37,557 nt of DNA. It comes from a virus. Location: IMG/VR virus record IMGVR_UViG_3300012931_000049, positions 1 to 37,557 of that record; one strand, written 5' to 3'. The notes below the pieces were generated by a model. It did no database searches. It was not told where the DNA came from and worked only from the letters and a program-made list of their open reading frames with translations. This document shows, one piece after another, positions 1 to 8,572 of the stretch (position 1 is its first letter; each line of letters starts with the position of its first letter). The position numbers and the translations under genes are program-made.

Positions 1-1
1 A

Positions 2-3000
2 TCTGGTGCTATTTCTGGCGGAAAGAATATTTTTGGTCGCGGAGTAAATTTTGCTAAGGGGCTTATGCCAGATCAGTTGACGCGAAATGCTTTTAAAGAT
101 ATTTTTGGCGGACTAAAATCTGGAATTGCGAAGTCTACAAGAGGTTTAATAAATTATATAATTCCGCCTAATACTGCTCGTGCAGCTATACGAGATATTT
201 TAATGGATATGATTAAGCGTCCTAATAAAAAATCTAAATTTGCTACTGGTGGAACAATATCTGGTCCTGGTGGTCCGCGCGAAGATAGAGTGCCTATAAT
301 GGCAAGTCCTGGAGAGTATATAGTAAATGCTAACGCTGCCAAGAGTATAGGCTATAATGCGTTGGATCATATGAATACTACTGGCACTGTACCATCCTTT
401 GCTGATGGTGGCACCATTTCTGAAAGAGATAAGATTATTGCACGTATGCAGGCTACTGTGGATAAGTACAAGGCAGAATACGGAGATATTAAAACTGAGG
501 AAACAAAACCTATAGAAGAAAAGCAAAGTATATTTGATGCATTTAAGGGTGCTGTTTCTGCAGGTGTAGAAAAAATAAGAGGCCAGTCGTCTACAGAAGG
601 TGAAACTTTTTCTGCCGAGGAAGTGGCAAGGAGAATAGATGAACGTAAAAAACAACAAGAGGAGTCACTTAAATACGCAGATGGTGGTATAATTTCTGAT
701 CGCGATAAAAAAATAGCTGGTATACAAGCGTTTGTTGATAAGTATAAATCTGAAATTCCAGAAGAAAAAATAGAGGAAAAGAAAAATCTTTTAGATAAGT
801 TTAAAGAAAAAGTTGTTTCTGGATTGAGTGCGACATCCTCTGGAGTGGCTACTACTATAAATAAATTGAGAGGCCAGTCGTCTACAGAAGGTGAAACTTT
901 TTCTGCCGAGGAAGTGGCAAGGAGAATAGATGAACGTAAAAAATTACAGGAATCTATTGGATATGCTGGTGGTGGCAAGATAGATAAATATATTCAACAA
1001 CTTTCATCTACAAAAGACTTATTATTAAATAAGACTTCTAAAGATTTAAAATTAGATAAGTATGCTGATAAGTGGCTTACATATAAAGGAAAGGAAGAAA
1101 TTCCTATAATAGCTAACCCATTGATAGACCCAACTACGATGATAGCCGCTGGTGGTGGTGCTGCAATGACTGGATTAAAATTAGGTACTACTGGTGCTAT
1201 AGAATTGATAACTAAGTTACTTGGGTCTTCTATGGCTCAAGCTACTCCAAAAATGGCTAATTCTTTATCTAACTCTATAGAAAAATTTAATTACGACCGG
1301 TCTATATTTGGTAAAGGATCTTCTGGTGGTGCTGGTGTTTCAAGTAGTTTTGAAGGTAACTATACTAAATATTCATCTAAAACTAAAGGTGGATTAAGCG
1401 ATGCTTCTAAAGAAGCCATTGGTCAAATTTTAGGTCAGGCAGGTTTACCAGATGGGATGGATGCTGTAATTTCTGAAGTTATTTCTGGTAAAGATGCTTT
1501 TACGCAAGGTATGGGATATGATTCTGGTGGAGAAGTAGTAGATAAGAAATTACCAGAGATGCAAGCTTCTATAAATAGTATGTTAGATCCTTTTAGATCT
1601 AAATCTACTGAAGAAATTTTAGCCTCAAATAAAAATTATCGGGGCGAAATTACGGCGTCTCCTAAATTAGAAGGTCTCCATGATGCTATAGGAGATTTAA
1701 TTCCTTTTGCTGAATTTAATAGAAAAAAATTAAATGCTGGTCCAGAAGGAACCCCGGCACTAACAGAGTTTATGAATGCGCTAAGTTATGTCATTCCATC
1801 GGGAGAGGTTGGTAAAGGCACTGGATTAATTTCAGCTGTATCTACTAAAATAGGTAATTTTGCTAAAGGATTATTTGGCAAAGAAAGTGCCCCAATGTTT
1901 AAATCTGCCGAAGAAATCATTGCTCATTTTACTCAAGGTATTACAGAAGGAAAGGGTATAACTGATATAGCTTATGCATTAGGTGAGTCTATGAAAAAAG
2001 TCGGGAGTAAAGAATCTAATATGAGGATACTTGGCGAGACTAGCCAATCACTTGCATCTCAGATAAAGAATATAAAAGGGACCGAAATAGTTGATCTTGA
2101 GAAGAAGATGCAATTAACCCAACTGAGACAGGGGCCTCATGAGGCCATGGAAGCTTTAGTTAGAACCGGTACTGGGATAGAAGAAAAAACTGCAGCTAAG
2201 AATGTAGTAACTAAGTATTTAAGTAATATGGATGATTTTGCTAATTCTGAAATTAGTGGTCTTTCTAATAAGTCTACGCAGGGAAAATTCGGTAATTTAT
2301 TGGATTCTGTAGTTAGTAAGTTTGTGCCTAAACATCTGTCTAATGCGAGTAAATTATCCAATACTATTTCTAAACAAGCCGCTGATAAATTTAAAAAAGC
2401 TGGTTTAGATATAAAAGTAGATTCTACTAGTTTATTTGATGCTTTATTGAGTACTCCTGCAGACAAATTAGACGCTGTTATTCCTAATTATACTAAAACA
2501 TTAGATAGTATGGCTGCTGTAATAGAAAAAGTAGGTGCGCATAGGTTTAATTTTAAATCTATGACGTTTGGAGACCCAATAGTTAAAGGAGTTCCAGAGA
2601 GTGGTTCTTCTATAATAGGTCAATTTAATTCAGCTAAAGGTAATATAAATTTATCTAAGGAATGGTTTACTAAGCCGCTGTCTGAAATTGATAATGTGAT
2701 AACAAATACTATGTCAGGGCCGGCTGGTGCACCTAATAGATTATCTCATAATATAAATATAATGGACAAATCGGAGTTTTTTCCACATATAGGTACACAT
2801 GAATTGGGGCATTCTTTATTATCTGATTCTCCAAAAGATGCTTTTATTAAAGGTATATTCGATGAAGAGGCGCGCGTTTTAAAAGAAGGAGAGTGGTTAT
2901 CGCTTATTGGAGATTCTAAAATTAATCATCCAGAAGTTATGGAATATAATGCGCCTAGTGCGTATGCCCTTACTTCTCCTGGAGAATATTTTTCAGAGAC

Positions 3001-4042
3001 CTTTGCTTCAGCTTTTCATACGCGTAGGGATGCATCTGTTGAGGCAGCTAAATTATTAAAAGATACTTATGGTATAAAATACGCCGAAGGTGGAATGATT
3101 TCTACGATACAGACCAAGGTTCAGGAAAAATTTCAAGGGCTGCTAAATAAAGTAATGGATATAGCTCCTAAAGTTGGAAAGTCTTTATTTGGATCTTCTA
3201 CTCCTAAAGGTGAGACATTGTCAACTTTTGAAATTGCTAGAAGATTAGGTGATGAAAAAACTAAGAAAGAAAAAATGTTGGAAGATATACTTGGCAATCA
3301 AGATAATAAAATACCTACTTTTCATAAAGGTGGGGTAGTACCTGGTGTAGGAGAACAATTGGTATATGCTCAGGGGGGAGAAATAGTAGCTCAGCCTATA
3401 TCGGCTAATAGTGGTGTTTCTTCTGCTAGTGCTGTGGATGCTGAATCTATAGGAGCTAAAATAGGAGATATTATAGCTGATAAGCTAAGCTCAATAGAAT
3501 TGAAACCGGTAAAACTTGAAAAAGATACTGTTGAAATATCCAATATATCTGATTTAGAGTCGGCATTATCTAATTTCAATAGTAATAGGACGGGTGTAGG
3601 CGCAGAGAAATCCAATACCAAGATAGACGAGTTTATAGATGCTGCTAATTCTAGATTTGATGATTTTTCTGGCAGGTTTGATGGATATGATGCTAAGTTT
3701 GAAGATTTAGAAATTAAACTAACTGCTATTAATAAGGAAGGGAAAATATCTACAAATTCAGTGGACGTAGATGATATAAACTCTAGATTGTCTGAATTGG
3801 ATAGCAAAGTTTCTAATTTAATAAGTAAGGATGACTTAATGATTAAATCTAATATGGATAATTCTAGTTTGGAATTAAAACTACATGAATCTATAGCATA
3901 CATAGAGACTAACTATATATCCTCTATAATTAGTAAAGTAGGGAATCTAGAGAGGCAAATCAATACGTTAAAGTCTGATATTAATGAGGCAAGAGATGTG
4001 GCGGATTCTAATTTTGGTAGATTAGGTTTAATGAGAGGATAA
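2..4042 (+). CDS. Tail tape-measure protein, 3' part (5' truncated)
   Basis: At least 1346 residues. The frame is open to the left edge: 21 sense codons precede the first ATG at 65, so that ATG is probably internal even though AAGGGG lies just before it. The N-terminal stretch at 239-390 has the Gly-Gly/Pro-Gly pattern common in tape measures (FATGGTISGPGG, then ASPGEYIVNANAA). Variants of this Gly-Gly linker recur about eight times (FADGGTIS at 398, YADGGIIS near 673, YAGGGKID near 961, YDSGGEVV near 1519, YAEGGMIS near 3078, FHKGGVVP near 3320, YAQGGEIV near 3364) and separate blocks of helical sequence. A zincin motif HELGH lies at 2798-2812. The last ~300 residues are a heptad-like coiled coil ending in GRLGLMRG. 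Tape measures span the tail tube, set its length and are ejected with the DNA. The hub-like gene follows after 6 nt. Identity as a tape measure is strong; the role of the embedded modules is inferred. Confidence 0.88.
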   Translation, partial: SGAISGGKNIFGRGVNFAKGLMPDQLTRNAFKDIFGGLKSGIAKSTRGLINYIIPPNTARAAIRDILMDMIKRPNKKSKFATGGTISGPGGPREDRVPIMASPGEYIVNANAAKSIGYNALDHMNTTGTVPSFADGGTISERDKIIARMQATVDKYKAEYGDIKTEETKPIEEKQSIFDAFKGAVSAGVEKIRGQSSTEGETFSAEEVARRIDERKKQQEESLKYADGGIISDRDKKIAGIQAFVDKYKSEIPEEKIEEKKNLLDKFKEKVVSGLSATSSGVATTINKLRGQSSTEGETFSAEEVARRIDERKKLQESIGYAGGGKIDKYIQQLSSTKDLLLNKTSKDLKLDKYADKWLTYKGKEEIPIIANPLIDPTTMIAAGGGAAMTGLKLGTTGAIELITKLLGSSMAQATPKMANSLSNSIEKFNYDRSIFGKGSSGGAGVSSSFEGNYTKYSSKTKGGLSDASKEAIGQILGQAGLPDGMDAVISEVISGKDAFTQGMGYDSGGEVVDKKLPEMQASINSMLDPFRSKSTEEILASNKNYRGEITASPKLEGLHDAIGDLIPFAEFNRKKLNAGPEGTPALTEFMNALSYVIPSGEVGKGTGLISAVSTKIGNFAKGLFGKESAPMFKSAEEIIAHFTQGITEGKGITDIAYALGESMKKVGSKESNMRILGETSQSLASQIKNIKGTEIVDLEKKMQLTQLRQGPHEAMEALVRTGTGIEEKTAAKNVVTKYLSNMDDFANSEISGLSNKSTQGKFGNLLDSVVSKFVPKHLSNASKLSNTISKQAADKFKKAGLDIKVDSTSLFDALLSTPADKLDAVIPNYTKTLDSMAAVIEKVGAHRFNFKSMTFGDPIVKGVPESGSSIIGQFNSAKGNINLSKEWFTKPLSEIDNVITNTMSGPAGAPNRLSHNINIMDKSEFFPHIGTHELGHSLLSDSPKDAFIKGIFDEEARVLKEGEWLSLIGDSKINHPEVMEYNAPSAYALTSPGEYFSETFASAFHTRRDASVEAAKLLKDTYGIKYAEGGMISTIQTKVQEKFQGLLNKVMDIAPKVGKSLFGSSTPKGETLSTFEIARRLGDEKTKKEKMLEDILGNQDNKIPTFHKGGVVPGVGEQLVYAQGGEIVAQPISANSGVSSASAVDAESIGAKIGDIIADKLSSIELKPVKLEKDTVEISNISDLESALSNFNSNRTGVGAEKSNTKIDEFIDAANSRFDDFSGRFDGYDAKFEDLEIKLTAINKEGKISTNSVDVDDINSRLSELDSKVSNLISKDDLMIKSNMDNSSLELKLHESIAYIETNYISSIISKVGNLERQINTLKSDINEARDVADSNFGRLGLMRG
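578..652 (+). repeat. 75-bp perfect direct repeat, copy 1 (in tape measure)
   Basis: Identical to 869-943 over 75 bp, offset 291 bp (97 codons, in frame). It encodes RGQSSTEGETFSAEEVARRI followed by DERKK and forms the end of a duplicated helical module (KFKEKVVSG.. / AFKGAVSAG..). Identity at third codon positions implies a recent duplication or gene conversion. Confidence 0.95.
869..943 (+). repeat. 75-bp perfect direct repeat, copy 2 (in tape measure)
   Basis: Second identical copy of 578-652. A third, strongly diverged copy at about 3190-3263 encodes GETLSTFEIARRLGDEKTKK. The module therefore occurs three times in the protein, only two copies being alike at DNA level. Confidence 0.95.
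2530..3090 (+). other. Embedded zinc-metallopeptidase (lethal-factor-like) domain
   Basis: Inside the tape measure, the codons at 2798-2812 read His-Glu-Leu-Gly-His, a perfect HEXXH zinc site preceded by FPHIGT. About 58-62 residues downstream, GEYFSETFASAFH (Glu codons at 2984-2986 and 2996-2998) supplies the third-ligand glutamate expected of gluzincins. It resembles the EFFAEAF segment of the anthrax lethal-factor (ATLF) peptidase family. The preceding segment ending in NRLSHNINIMDKSEFFPHIG fits the strand and helix before the active site in such enzymes. It could cut host envelope or virion proteins during entry. The two motifs are seen directly; family assignment is from memory of the pattern; the substrate is unknown. 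Confidence 0.72.
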
Positions 4043-4048
4043 TAAATA

Positions 4049-6115
4049 ATGCCAATAATTCAAGATGATGGTATATACGATTGGGATGTATTGAATAAGA
4101 TGCTAGTTGGAAAAGGAACTGGCGAAGGAGATACATTTTCTAATATACCGGCCGGTAATGGTGGGATAAATGATATAGCTTCATATATATTATCTAATGC
4201 AGGCATACCTTTTAATAATATAAAAGGGGCTGACCTAGCAGGGTTTGATATATTAAATAAAGATGCCTATTCCGTGATGCATTTATCTTTAATGGCTAAT
4301 GGTGAGTTTGGTGAGGTTTACGATGATGGAACAGGAGTTGCCTCATTACATACAATAGGAGGCAACCATGGTAGTTTTGATGTATTATGGTCTATTTCAA
4401 GTGATTCATATGCATTGCCGTGTAATAATGTACTTGTGATAGGTGCGGATCCACCTCCTACTAGATCAATTGGTAGCACAATTAATTTGTATGAATTTGC
4501 TAGCAAAGTTAAACCAACTACTGGTGAGGTAGATACTACAAAAAAAGAATTTCCTAAAATAACAGTTTTTGGTGAAATATTAGGTGCAGAGGCCTGCAGA
4601 TATGCATTTGATGGGTGTATAGAATATGGGTATGATCCATATTATCTTAAAGACGCTGATCCAACAGCGCTGTCTGATTTGAAGTTGTATGATCCAACAA
4701 AATTTGAATCTATACTTTTGTATGTATTTCAGATGAATGTACCATTTTATGATTATAAGAATACTACTATACATTTTTCTAATACTTCTCCTAGATATTA
4801 TGAGTTAGAAGGTTTTGGTACCCTTCATACAAGAGCATGGATATCTGATGAAAGATATACGGCTCCATACTGTGTAGATGGCAAATTCACTATTCCAAAT
4901 TCTGGAGATGGCATAGATCTTCCTGACAGTAATTTACTTGGATTTCAAAAAGTATCAGCTGTTTATATTTATGGTTATAAACTGAATACTATTAGGATTT
5001 GTGAACAATATAGTGGTTATGGGGTGTCAGAGGGGGACGCTGATTTTTTAGTTACACTGGACACCATGTACAATGAGCCTATAGCATTATCAGAAGGAGA
5101 TGATTATGTTATAGTTCAAGGTGATGGTGATAAGCCATCTAAGATAGTTTTTTCTTGTAATGTTAGAGAAGAATATTTATCTAAATATGGAGGAATGCTT
5201 TCAGATAATGGCGTATCTTTTAAAATAGATCCATCTTGTTTATATTCTTCTTCTTCTAAAGATAGTGCTGTAAAATCAACCACGGATGATGATGGTAATA
5301 CGGTGGGGTTTTTAAACGATACTTCATATACTACGCAAATATCTAGTGGATATGTATTTAATGGCATTAAAATATTTCCAGTAGGTCAAGGAGACGCTGG
5401 ATATGTTGTTAATAAAATAGTGGTTGTATACGATTGGGATAGTCCATGTATATTAATACATGATAATAGGAACATCATTACTTCAGATGTATTATCAGAA
5501 GTATCTATATATTTTACACCTATAATATTAATAGATAAGCCTTCACCTGTTTCTCTGAATGGTTCTACTATAGATAGGGGCGATGAGGTTCAAGATAATG
5601 ATATTGGTACAGCACAATCAAAAGAAACTAAATTTCAGGTTGCTCAAGATTCTATAAAAGGCGGCGATTTACAAGTAACGTTGCCTTTTGCAGATCAAGA
5701 CTTATGTAATTCTATTGCGAATAGAATGTCTACTCTTATGAGTACATATGATTCTACTAGTAATATAACATATATGTGCGGCCCTTATTCAAATCCAAGG
5801 TTGTGCGGTGCATATGACGGAGGAATAATTAATGAAATAGATTTTTCTTATCAAGATAGTAGTCAATATACGGTGTCTTTTTCAATAGGATCAGCTCATG
5901 CATCTTTCAATACCTGCGATGTGGCACTTCATGAGCCTACTACTCAGGATGTTCAAACACTTGGTACTGTAATAAGTGTATCTGAAGATAATTCATGGGC
6001 TAATGTAAGACTTAATAAACTTGGTATTATGAGTTGTATAAATTGTACACGTGATTTTATATTTCCAGGGGATAGGGTTAATGTATATATTTATAATAAC
6101 CCATCGTGGTTATAA
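4049..6115 (+). CDS. Tail hub / baseplate hub-like protein
   Basis: 688 residues, starting 6 nt after the tape measure with a GAGAGGA ribosome binding site. Residues ~70-120 (DILNKDAYSVMHLSLMANGE, then FGEVYDDGTG) resemble the segment of hub proteins in which a pre-defined sub-problem of sampled dG/hub domains ends in a 'GE.y.d..G' turn. Residues ~538-620 contain an LPFADQDLCNSIANRM helix, then EIDFSYQDSSQYTVSFSIGS, typical of the hub beta-layer that repeats 'sy.DsS.y.v.isiG'. The last ~50 residues (638-688, GTVISV...WANVRL...FIFPGDRVNVYI) look like a small OB-fold or SH3-like barrel. The place directly after the tape measure is where distal-tail, hub or tail-associated genes sit in many tailed phages. 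No lytic domain is recognised. The hub role is inferred from position and fold pattern, not from a clear family match. Confidence 0.55.
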   Translation: MPIIQDDGIYDWDVLNKMLVGKGTGEGDTFSNIPAGNGGINDIASYILSNAGIPFNNIKGADLAGFDILNKDAYSVMHLSLMANGEFGEVYDDGTGVASLHTIGGNHGSFDVLWSISSDSYALPCNNVLVIGADPPPTRSIGSTINLYEFASKVKPTTGEVDTTKKEFPKITVFGEILGAEACRYAFDGCIEYGYDPYYLKDADPTALSDLKLYDPTKFESILLYVFQMNVPFYDYKNTTIHFSNTSPRYYELEGFGTLHTRAWISDERYTAPYCVDGKFTIPNSGDGIDLPDSNLLGFQKVSAVYIYGYKLNTIRICEQYSGYGVSEGDADFLVTLDTMYNEPIALSEGDDYVIVQGDGDKPSKIVFSCNVREEYLSKYGGMLSDNGVSFKIDPSCLYSSSSKDSAVKSTTDDDGNTVGFLNDTSYTTQISSGYVFNGIKIFPVGQGDAGYVVNKIVVVYDWDSPCILIHDNRNIITSDVLSEVSIYFTPIILIDKPSPVSLNGSTIDRGDEVQDNDIGTAQSKETKFQVAQDSIKGGDLQVTLPFADQDLCNSIANRMSTLMSTYDSTSNITYMCGPYSNPRLCGAYDGGIINEIDFSYQDSSQYTVSFSIGSAHASFNTCDVALHEPTTQDVQTLGTVISVSEDNSWANVRLNKLGIMSCINCTRDFIFPGDRVNVYIYNNPSWL

Positions 6116-6142
6116 TATTAGATAGTTTTAAGGGGATATATT

Positions 6143-6715
6143 ATGGCATCAATAACATATCAATCTATTAGAGCAACTGTTACAATAGGAGGAACATCTT
6201 ATAGTACTCCAGATGTAATATCGTTTAATGTAAAGAGAACAAGAGGACAGATGTGTGCTACAGCCAGTGCCACTGTTAAAGCTAGTAGTTCAACTATTAG
6301 CGGTGGTTCATCTGGAGGTGCGTTACAAATTAAATGTAATAATATCACAATATTTACAGGTATAATTACTAGTTGTTCTGCCAATCCGCTCAGAACTGAT
6401 TGTAATAAGTTTTCATTAAGTGTTTCTGGTAAAGATATGATGTTCGCTTTGGAGGGTCAGACTTTTAATAGACGTCTTACAGGTGGAACTGCAGGTACAA
6501 GTAGGTTTGGATCTATAACATCTATTGTGGAAGATAATTCTGCTATACGACCTACATTTAAAGCTAAACAAGTATCTGCTATTACAACCGGTATGTTTGC
6601 AATACCTAAGACCGATATAACATATACTCCTGATGCGTATGGCAGTAGCGCCGATAGGTCTATAGGAAAACCTTCAGGAGGTTTAGTAGTAAATGATCTA
6701 GGATATGTAGAATAA
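6143..6715 (+). CDS. Hub N-terminal-domain-like virion protein
   Basis: 190 residues, with RBS AAGGGGAT 8 nt before ATG. Residues ~8-110 follow the pattern of the first beta-domain of tail-hub proteins (phage late-control D or gp27-like): a G-T-S-Y start strand, then VISFNVKRTRGQMCATASATV, then LQIKCNNITIFTGIITS, then FSLSVSGKDMMFALEGQTFN. That pattern is 'interface defined, unit I with value, integrated, and local operator'. Hub proteins normally carry this domain at the N-terminus of the same chain as the rest of the hub. Here it is a separate small protein encoded after the 688-aa hub-like protein. The remainder (112-190) is Gly/Ser/Thr-rich and not recognised. It probably assembles with the 4049-6115 product at the tail tip. 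Confidence 0.5.
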   Translation: MASITYQSIRATVTIGGTSYSTPDVISFNVKRTRGQMCATASATVKASSSTISGGSSGGALQIKCNNITIFTGIITSCSANPLRTDCNKFSLSVSGKDMMFALEGQTFNRRLTGGTAGTSRFGSITSIVEDNSAIRPTFKAKQVSAITTGMFAIPKTDITYTPDAYGSSADRSIGKPSGGLVVNDLGYVE

Positions 6716-6746
6716 ACAAATTAATTATATTATGGAGTAAATATAA

Positions 6747-7121
6747 ATGGCTTCAGACTCAACTTTAATAAATTATGATAAGTTTCAAACTGTTACTTCT
6801 TGTGCAGTAGGTCATACTTTAAGAATAACTAGACCGCTTGGGTATCCACCAGTAAAGGATGCTGAAAATGGAGGCTTTAGGATATTATATCCAAAACTGG
6901 GTAGTTTTATTAATATTGATTCTACAGGATACGTTGATTACTTACATGAAAATAGTGGAACTCAGGTTATAGAATATATATCAAATAGTTTAGGTCATTA
7001 CATTTTTTCATTAGTAATTCAAGGCGTACTTGTGCATGATCATGCTAGTATGTCTATGGGTGGTCCGGCTTTTGCTACTTATTTTAGTGATATAGGCTCT
7101 ATTACTACTTCTGAGGAGTAA
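6747..7121 (+). CDS. Hypothetical virion-type protein, 124 aa
   Basis: Not recognised. It starts at ATG 6747 after a TATGGAGT ribosome binding site. The sequence is beta-rich with no signal peptide or membrane segment. A His-containing turn (VLVHDHASMSMGG, residues ~92-104) stands out and could bind a metal, but this is not a known motif. It lies in an uninterrupted run of small genes between the hub-like genes and the fibre block, only 7 nt before the next gene, so a structural tail-tip role is likely by context alone. Confidence 0.6.
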   Translation: MASDSTLINYDKFQTVTSCAVGHTLRITRPLGYPPVKDAENGGFRILYPKLGSFINIDSTGYVDYLHENSGTQVIEYISNSLGHYIFSLVIQGVLVHDHASMSMGGPAFATYFSDIGSITTSEE

Positions 7122-7128
7122 ATTAAAT

Positions 7129-7788
7129 ATGTCATGTGAATGTAATTTAGTAGGTAATTTTGGTAAAGATTTGGAGGGATATGGTATAATATCAGCTGTT
7201 TTAAGAGCCAATACTAATTTTGAGATAGCTGATAATGGAACATTATTGATGGGCCCTTGTATGGGGGATTTTGCTATTACTGCATATGCCCCAATGACTA
7301 CATCTGAAAAAGCTAGATATACGTGTTCAGGTAGGGCTGGAATTAGCGTAGGATGGACTCAAAAATTATCTTGTACTCTTGGATTAAATGTATATTTTTT
7401 GCCAAATGGTGTATCTAAATCTTATATTGAAGGTAGTGTACCAATAGGCACTACGTTTAAATGGTATGGTGGGTATGAGGTTAAAACTTATGATACATAT
7501 GAGGCTAATGCGTCTAGTGGTCCTACTACTCCAGTGTTGGTATTTGAGCATACTGATGGATATAATTTGATATATAATGGAAATCCTATTGTTGTCGATG
7601 CTACCTGTAGAAGTCACGCCATGTCATATTCTAGCGTAAAGATTTTTAGTGACATAATGCCTAAAGGGGCTTCTTTGTATTTAACTAGTTTTTCATGGTC
7701 ACATGATCCTCCTAATATACCTGTTGTGAATTATTCATTTATTTTTGTATATCATGGAAGATTAGATAGTGAAAGTACGTTTGGTTAA
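7129..7788 (+). CDS. Hypothetical virion-type protein, 219 aa
   Basis: Not recognised. RBS GAGGAG lies upstream, partly inside the end of the preceding gene. The N-terminus MSCECNLVGNFGKDLEGYG carries a CxC pair, and there are further single Cys residues at about positions 44, 66, 82 and 160. The rest alternates short strands with Gly/Ser/Tyr-rich turns, as in beta-sandwich virion proteins (for example SSVKIFSDIMPKGASLYLTS). There is no signal peptide or membrane segment. It is co-directional with and tightly spaced to its neighbours, so a late structural protein is likely; its function is unknown. Confidence 0.6.
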   Translation: MSCECNLVGNFGKDLEGYGIISAVLRANTNFEIADNGTLLMGPCMGDFAITAYAPMTTSEKARYTCSGRAGISVGWTQKLSCTLGLNVYFLPNGVSKSYIEGSVPIGTTFKWYGGYEVKTYDTYEANASSGPTTPVLVFEHTDGYNLIYNGNPIVVDATCRSHAMSYSSVKIFSDIMPKGASLYLTSFSWSHDPPNIPVVNYSFIFVYHGRLDSESTFG

Positions 7789-7813
7789 TTTATTAATTAA
7801 AGGAGATTAATCT

Positions 7814-8071
7814 ATGTCTGTTTCTTATAAACTGAGAAGTGCGGGTCCTGCATCTATTGGCGGAGGGCAGTTCGTTATACAAACATTTGGAGCGGAAAGT
7901 AGAAGGATAGAGGTTATATCAGCTACTAATAGTATAAACACCTCTGGTGATATGGCGGGACTATGTGGGGCCTATGAATCGGCCAGTTGGCAAAGGTTGC
8001 CTTATGCTGGAGGATATTTTAGTGGTACTATTGTATATAAACCTGAATTTTTAGATGTAGATAGTATATAA
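7814..8071 (+). CDS. Hypothetical small protein, 85 aa
   Basis: Not recognised. A strong RBS (AAAGGAGAT) 9 nt before ATG supports it as a real gene despite its size. The product is a compact, probably all-beta protein (GGGQFVIQTFG, then RRIEVISATN) with a Gly/Ala/Ser-rich centre and no transmembrane segment. It stops with TAA followed directly by TAG. The gene sits in the tail-tip cluster between similarly sized genes. Confidence 0.55.
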   Translation: MSVSYKLRSAGPASIGGGQFVIQTFGAESRRIEVISATNSINTSGDMAGLCGAYESASWQRLPYAGGYFSGTIVYKPEFLDVDSI

Positions 8072-8092
8072 TAGATACGGAGGTAATATAAA

Positions 8093-8329
8093 ATGGCAGA
8101 ATTTATAGAATGTGGATCTGTTTCTATAAGTTACGACGCTCAAGGCATAGCCACAGTTTCATTTGTTGTTGTTAATACTAGTTCTAGTGATTTATTTGGG
8201 GATTATAATAGTTTTAGTTTTGGAGGGGTTTCATTTACTGGAGCTGTTATGTCGATGCAATCATCACCTATAGCCGGAAGTAATGGATGGAATCAATGGC
8301 AAATACAATGGCAAGGGGTAGGTAATTAA
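8093..8329 (+). CDS. Hypothetical small beta-rich protein, 78 aa
   Basis: Not recognised. RBS ACGGAGGT lies 10 nt before ATG. The arrangement of strands (GSVSISYDAQGIATVSFVVV, then FSFGGVSFTGAVMSMQSSPI, then a W-rich end NGWNQWQIQWQG) recalls a single small beta-barrel like the first half of tail-hub domain I, with a G-x-x-F-T-G turn that also occurs as IFTG in the 6143-6715 product. That similarity is suggestive only. The next gene starts after 2 nt, implying translational coupling. Confidence 0.55.
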   Translation: MAEFIECGSVSISYDAQGIATVSFVVVNTSSSDLFGDYNSFSFGGVSFTGAVMSMQSSPIAGSNGWNQWQIQWQGVGN

Positions 8330-8331
8330 TT

Positions 8332-8562
8332 ATGGGATGTGGATGTAATAAAAATAAAAATAGTAGATCAATTAGTCAGCCTAGTAGTGGTAGTGTTGTT
8401 GCAAAATCTTTTTCTGTTATGGGGAATTATAAATATTTAACATCATCTCAGATATCGGCTAGGTTAGAAGTGTTTAAAAGAATGTATTGTAAATCGTGCG
8501 AGTCTAGGTATAATTGTACTTTCGAAACATATAATTTATGTACAATTAGGCCTCAGCACTAA
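8332..8562 (+). CDS. Small cysteine-motif protein, 76 aa
   Basis: It starts 2 nt after the previous stop, with GGGGTAGG as RBS inside that gene. The N-terminus MGCGCNKNKN has a Cys-Gly-Cys pair followed by Lys/Asn, as in various small phage proteins. A separate C-terminal cluster CKSC...CTFETYNLC (residues ~53-69) could bind a zinc ion. Between them lies a Ser-rich linker and a helix (LTSSQISARLEVFKRM). No family is recognised; metal binding and a structural or accessory virion role are inferred. Confidence 0.6.
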   Translation: MGCGCNKNKNSRSISQPSSGSVVAKSFSVMGNYKYLTSSQISARLEVFKRMYCKSCESRYNCTFETYNLCTIRPQH

Positions 8563-8572
8563 GGAGGAAATT

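Noticed and set aside
154-3903. Minus-strand open frames opposite the tape measure, up to 203 codons
   Set aside because: They lie fully inside a well-supported plus-strand gene, have Ser/Leu-rich shadow composition and repeat wherever the sense repeats do. None shows a recognisable domain.
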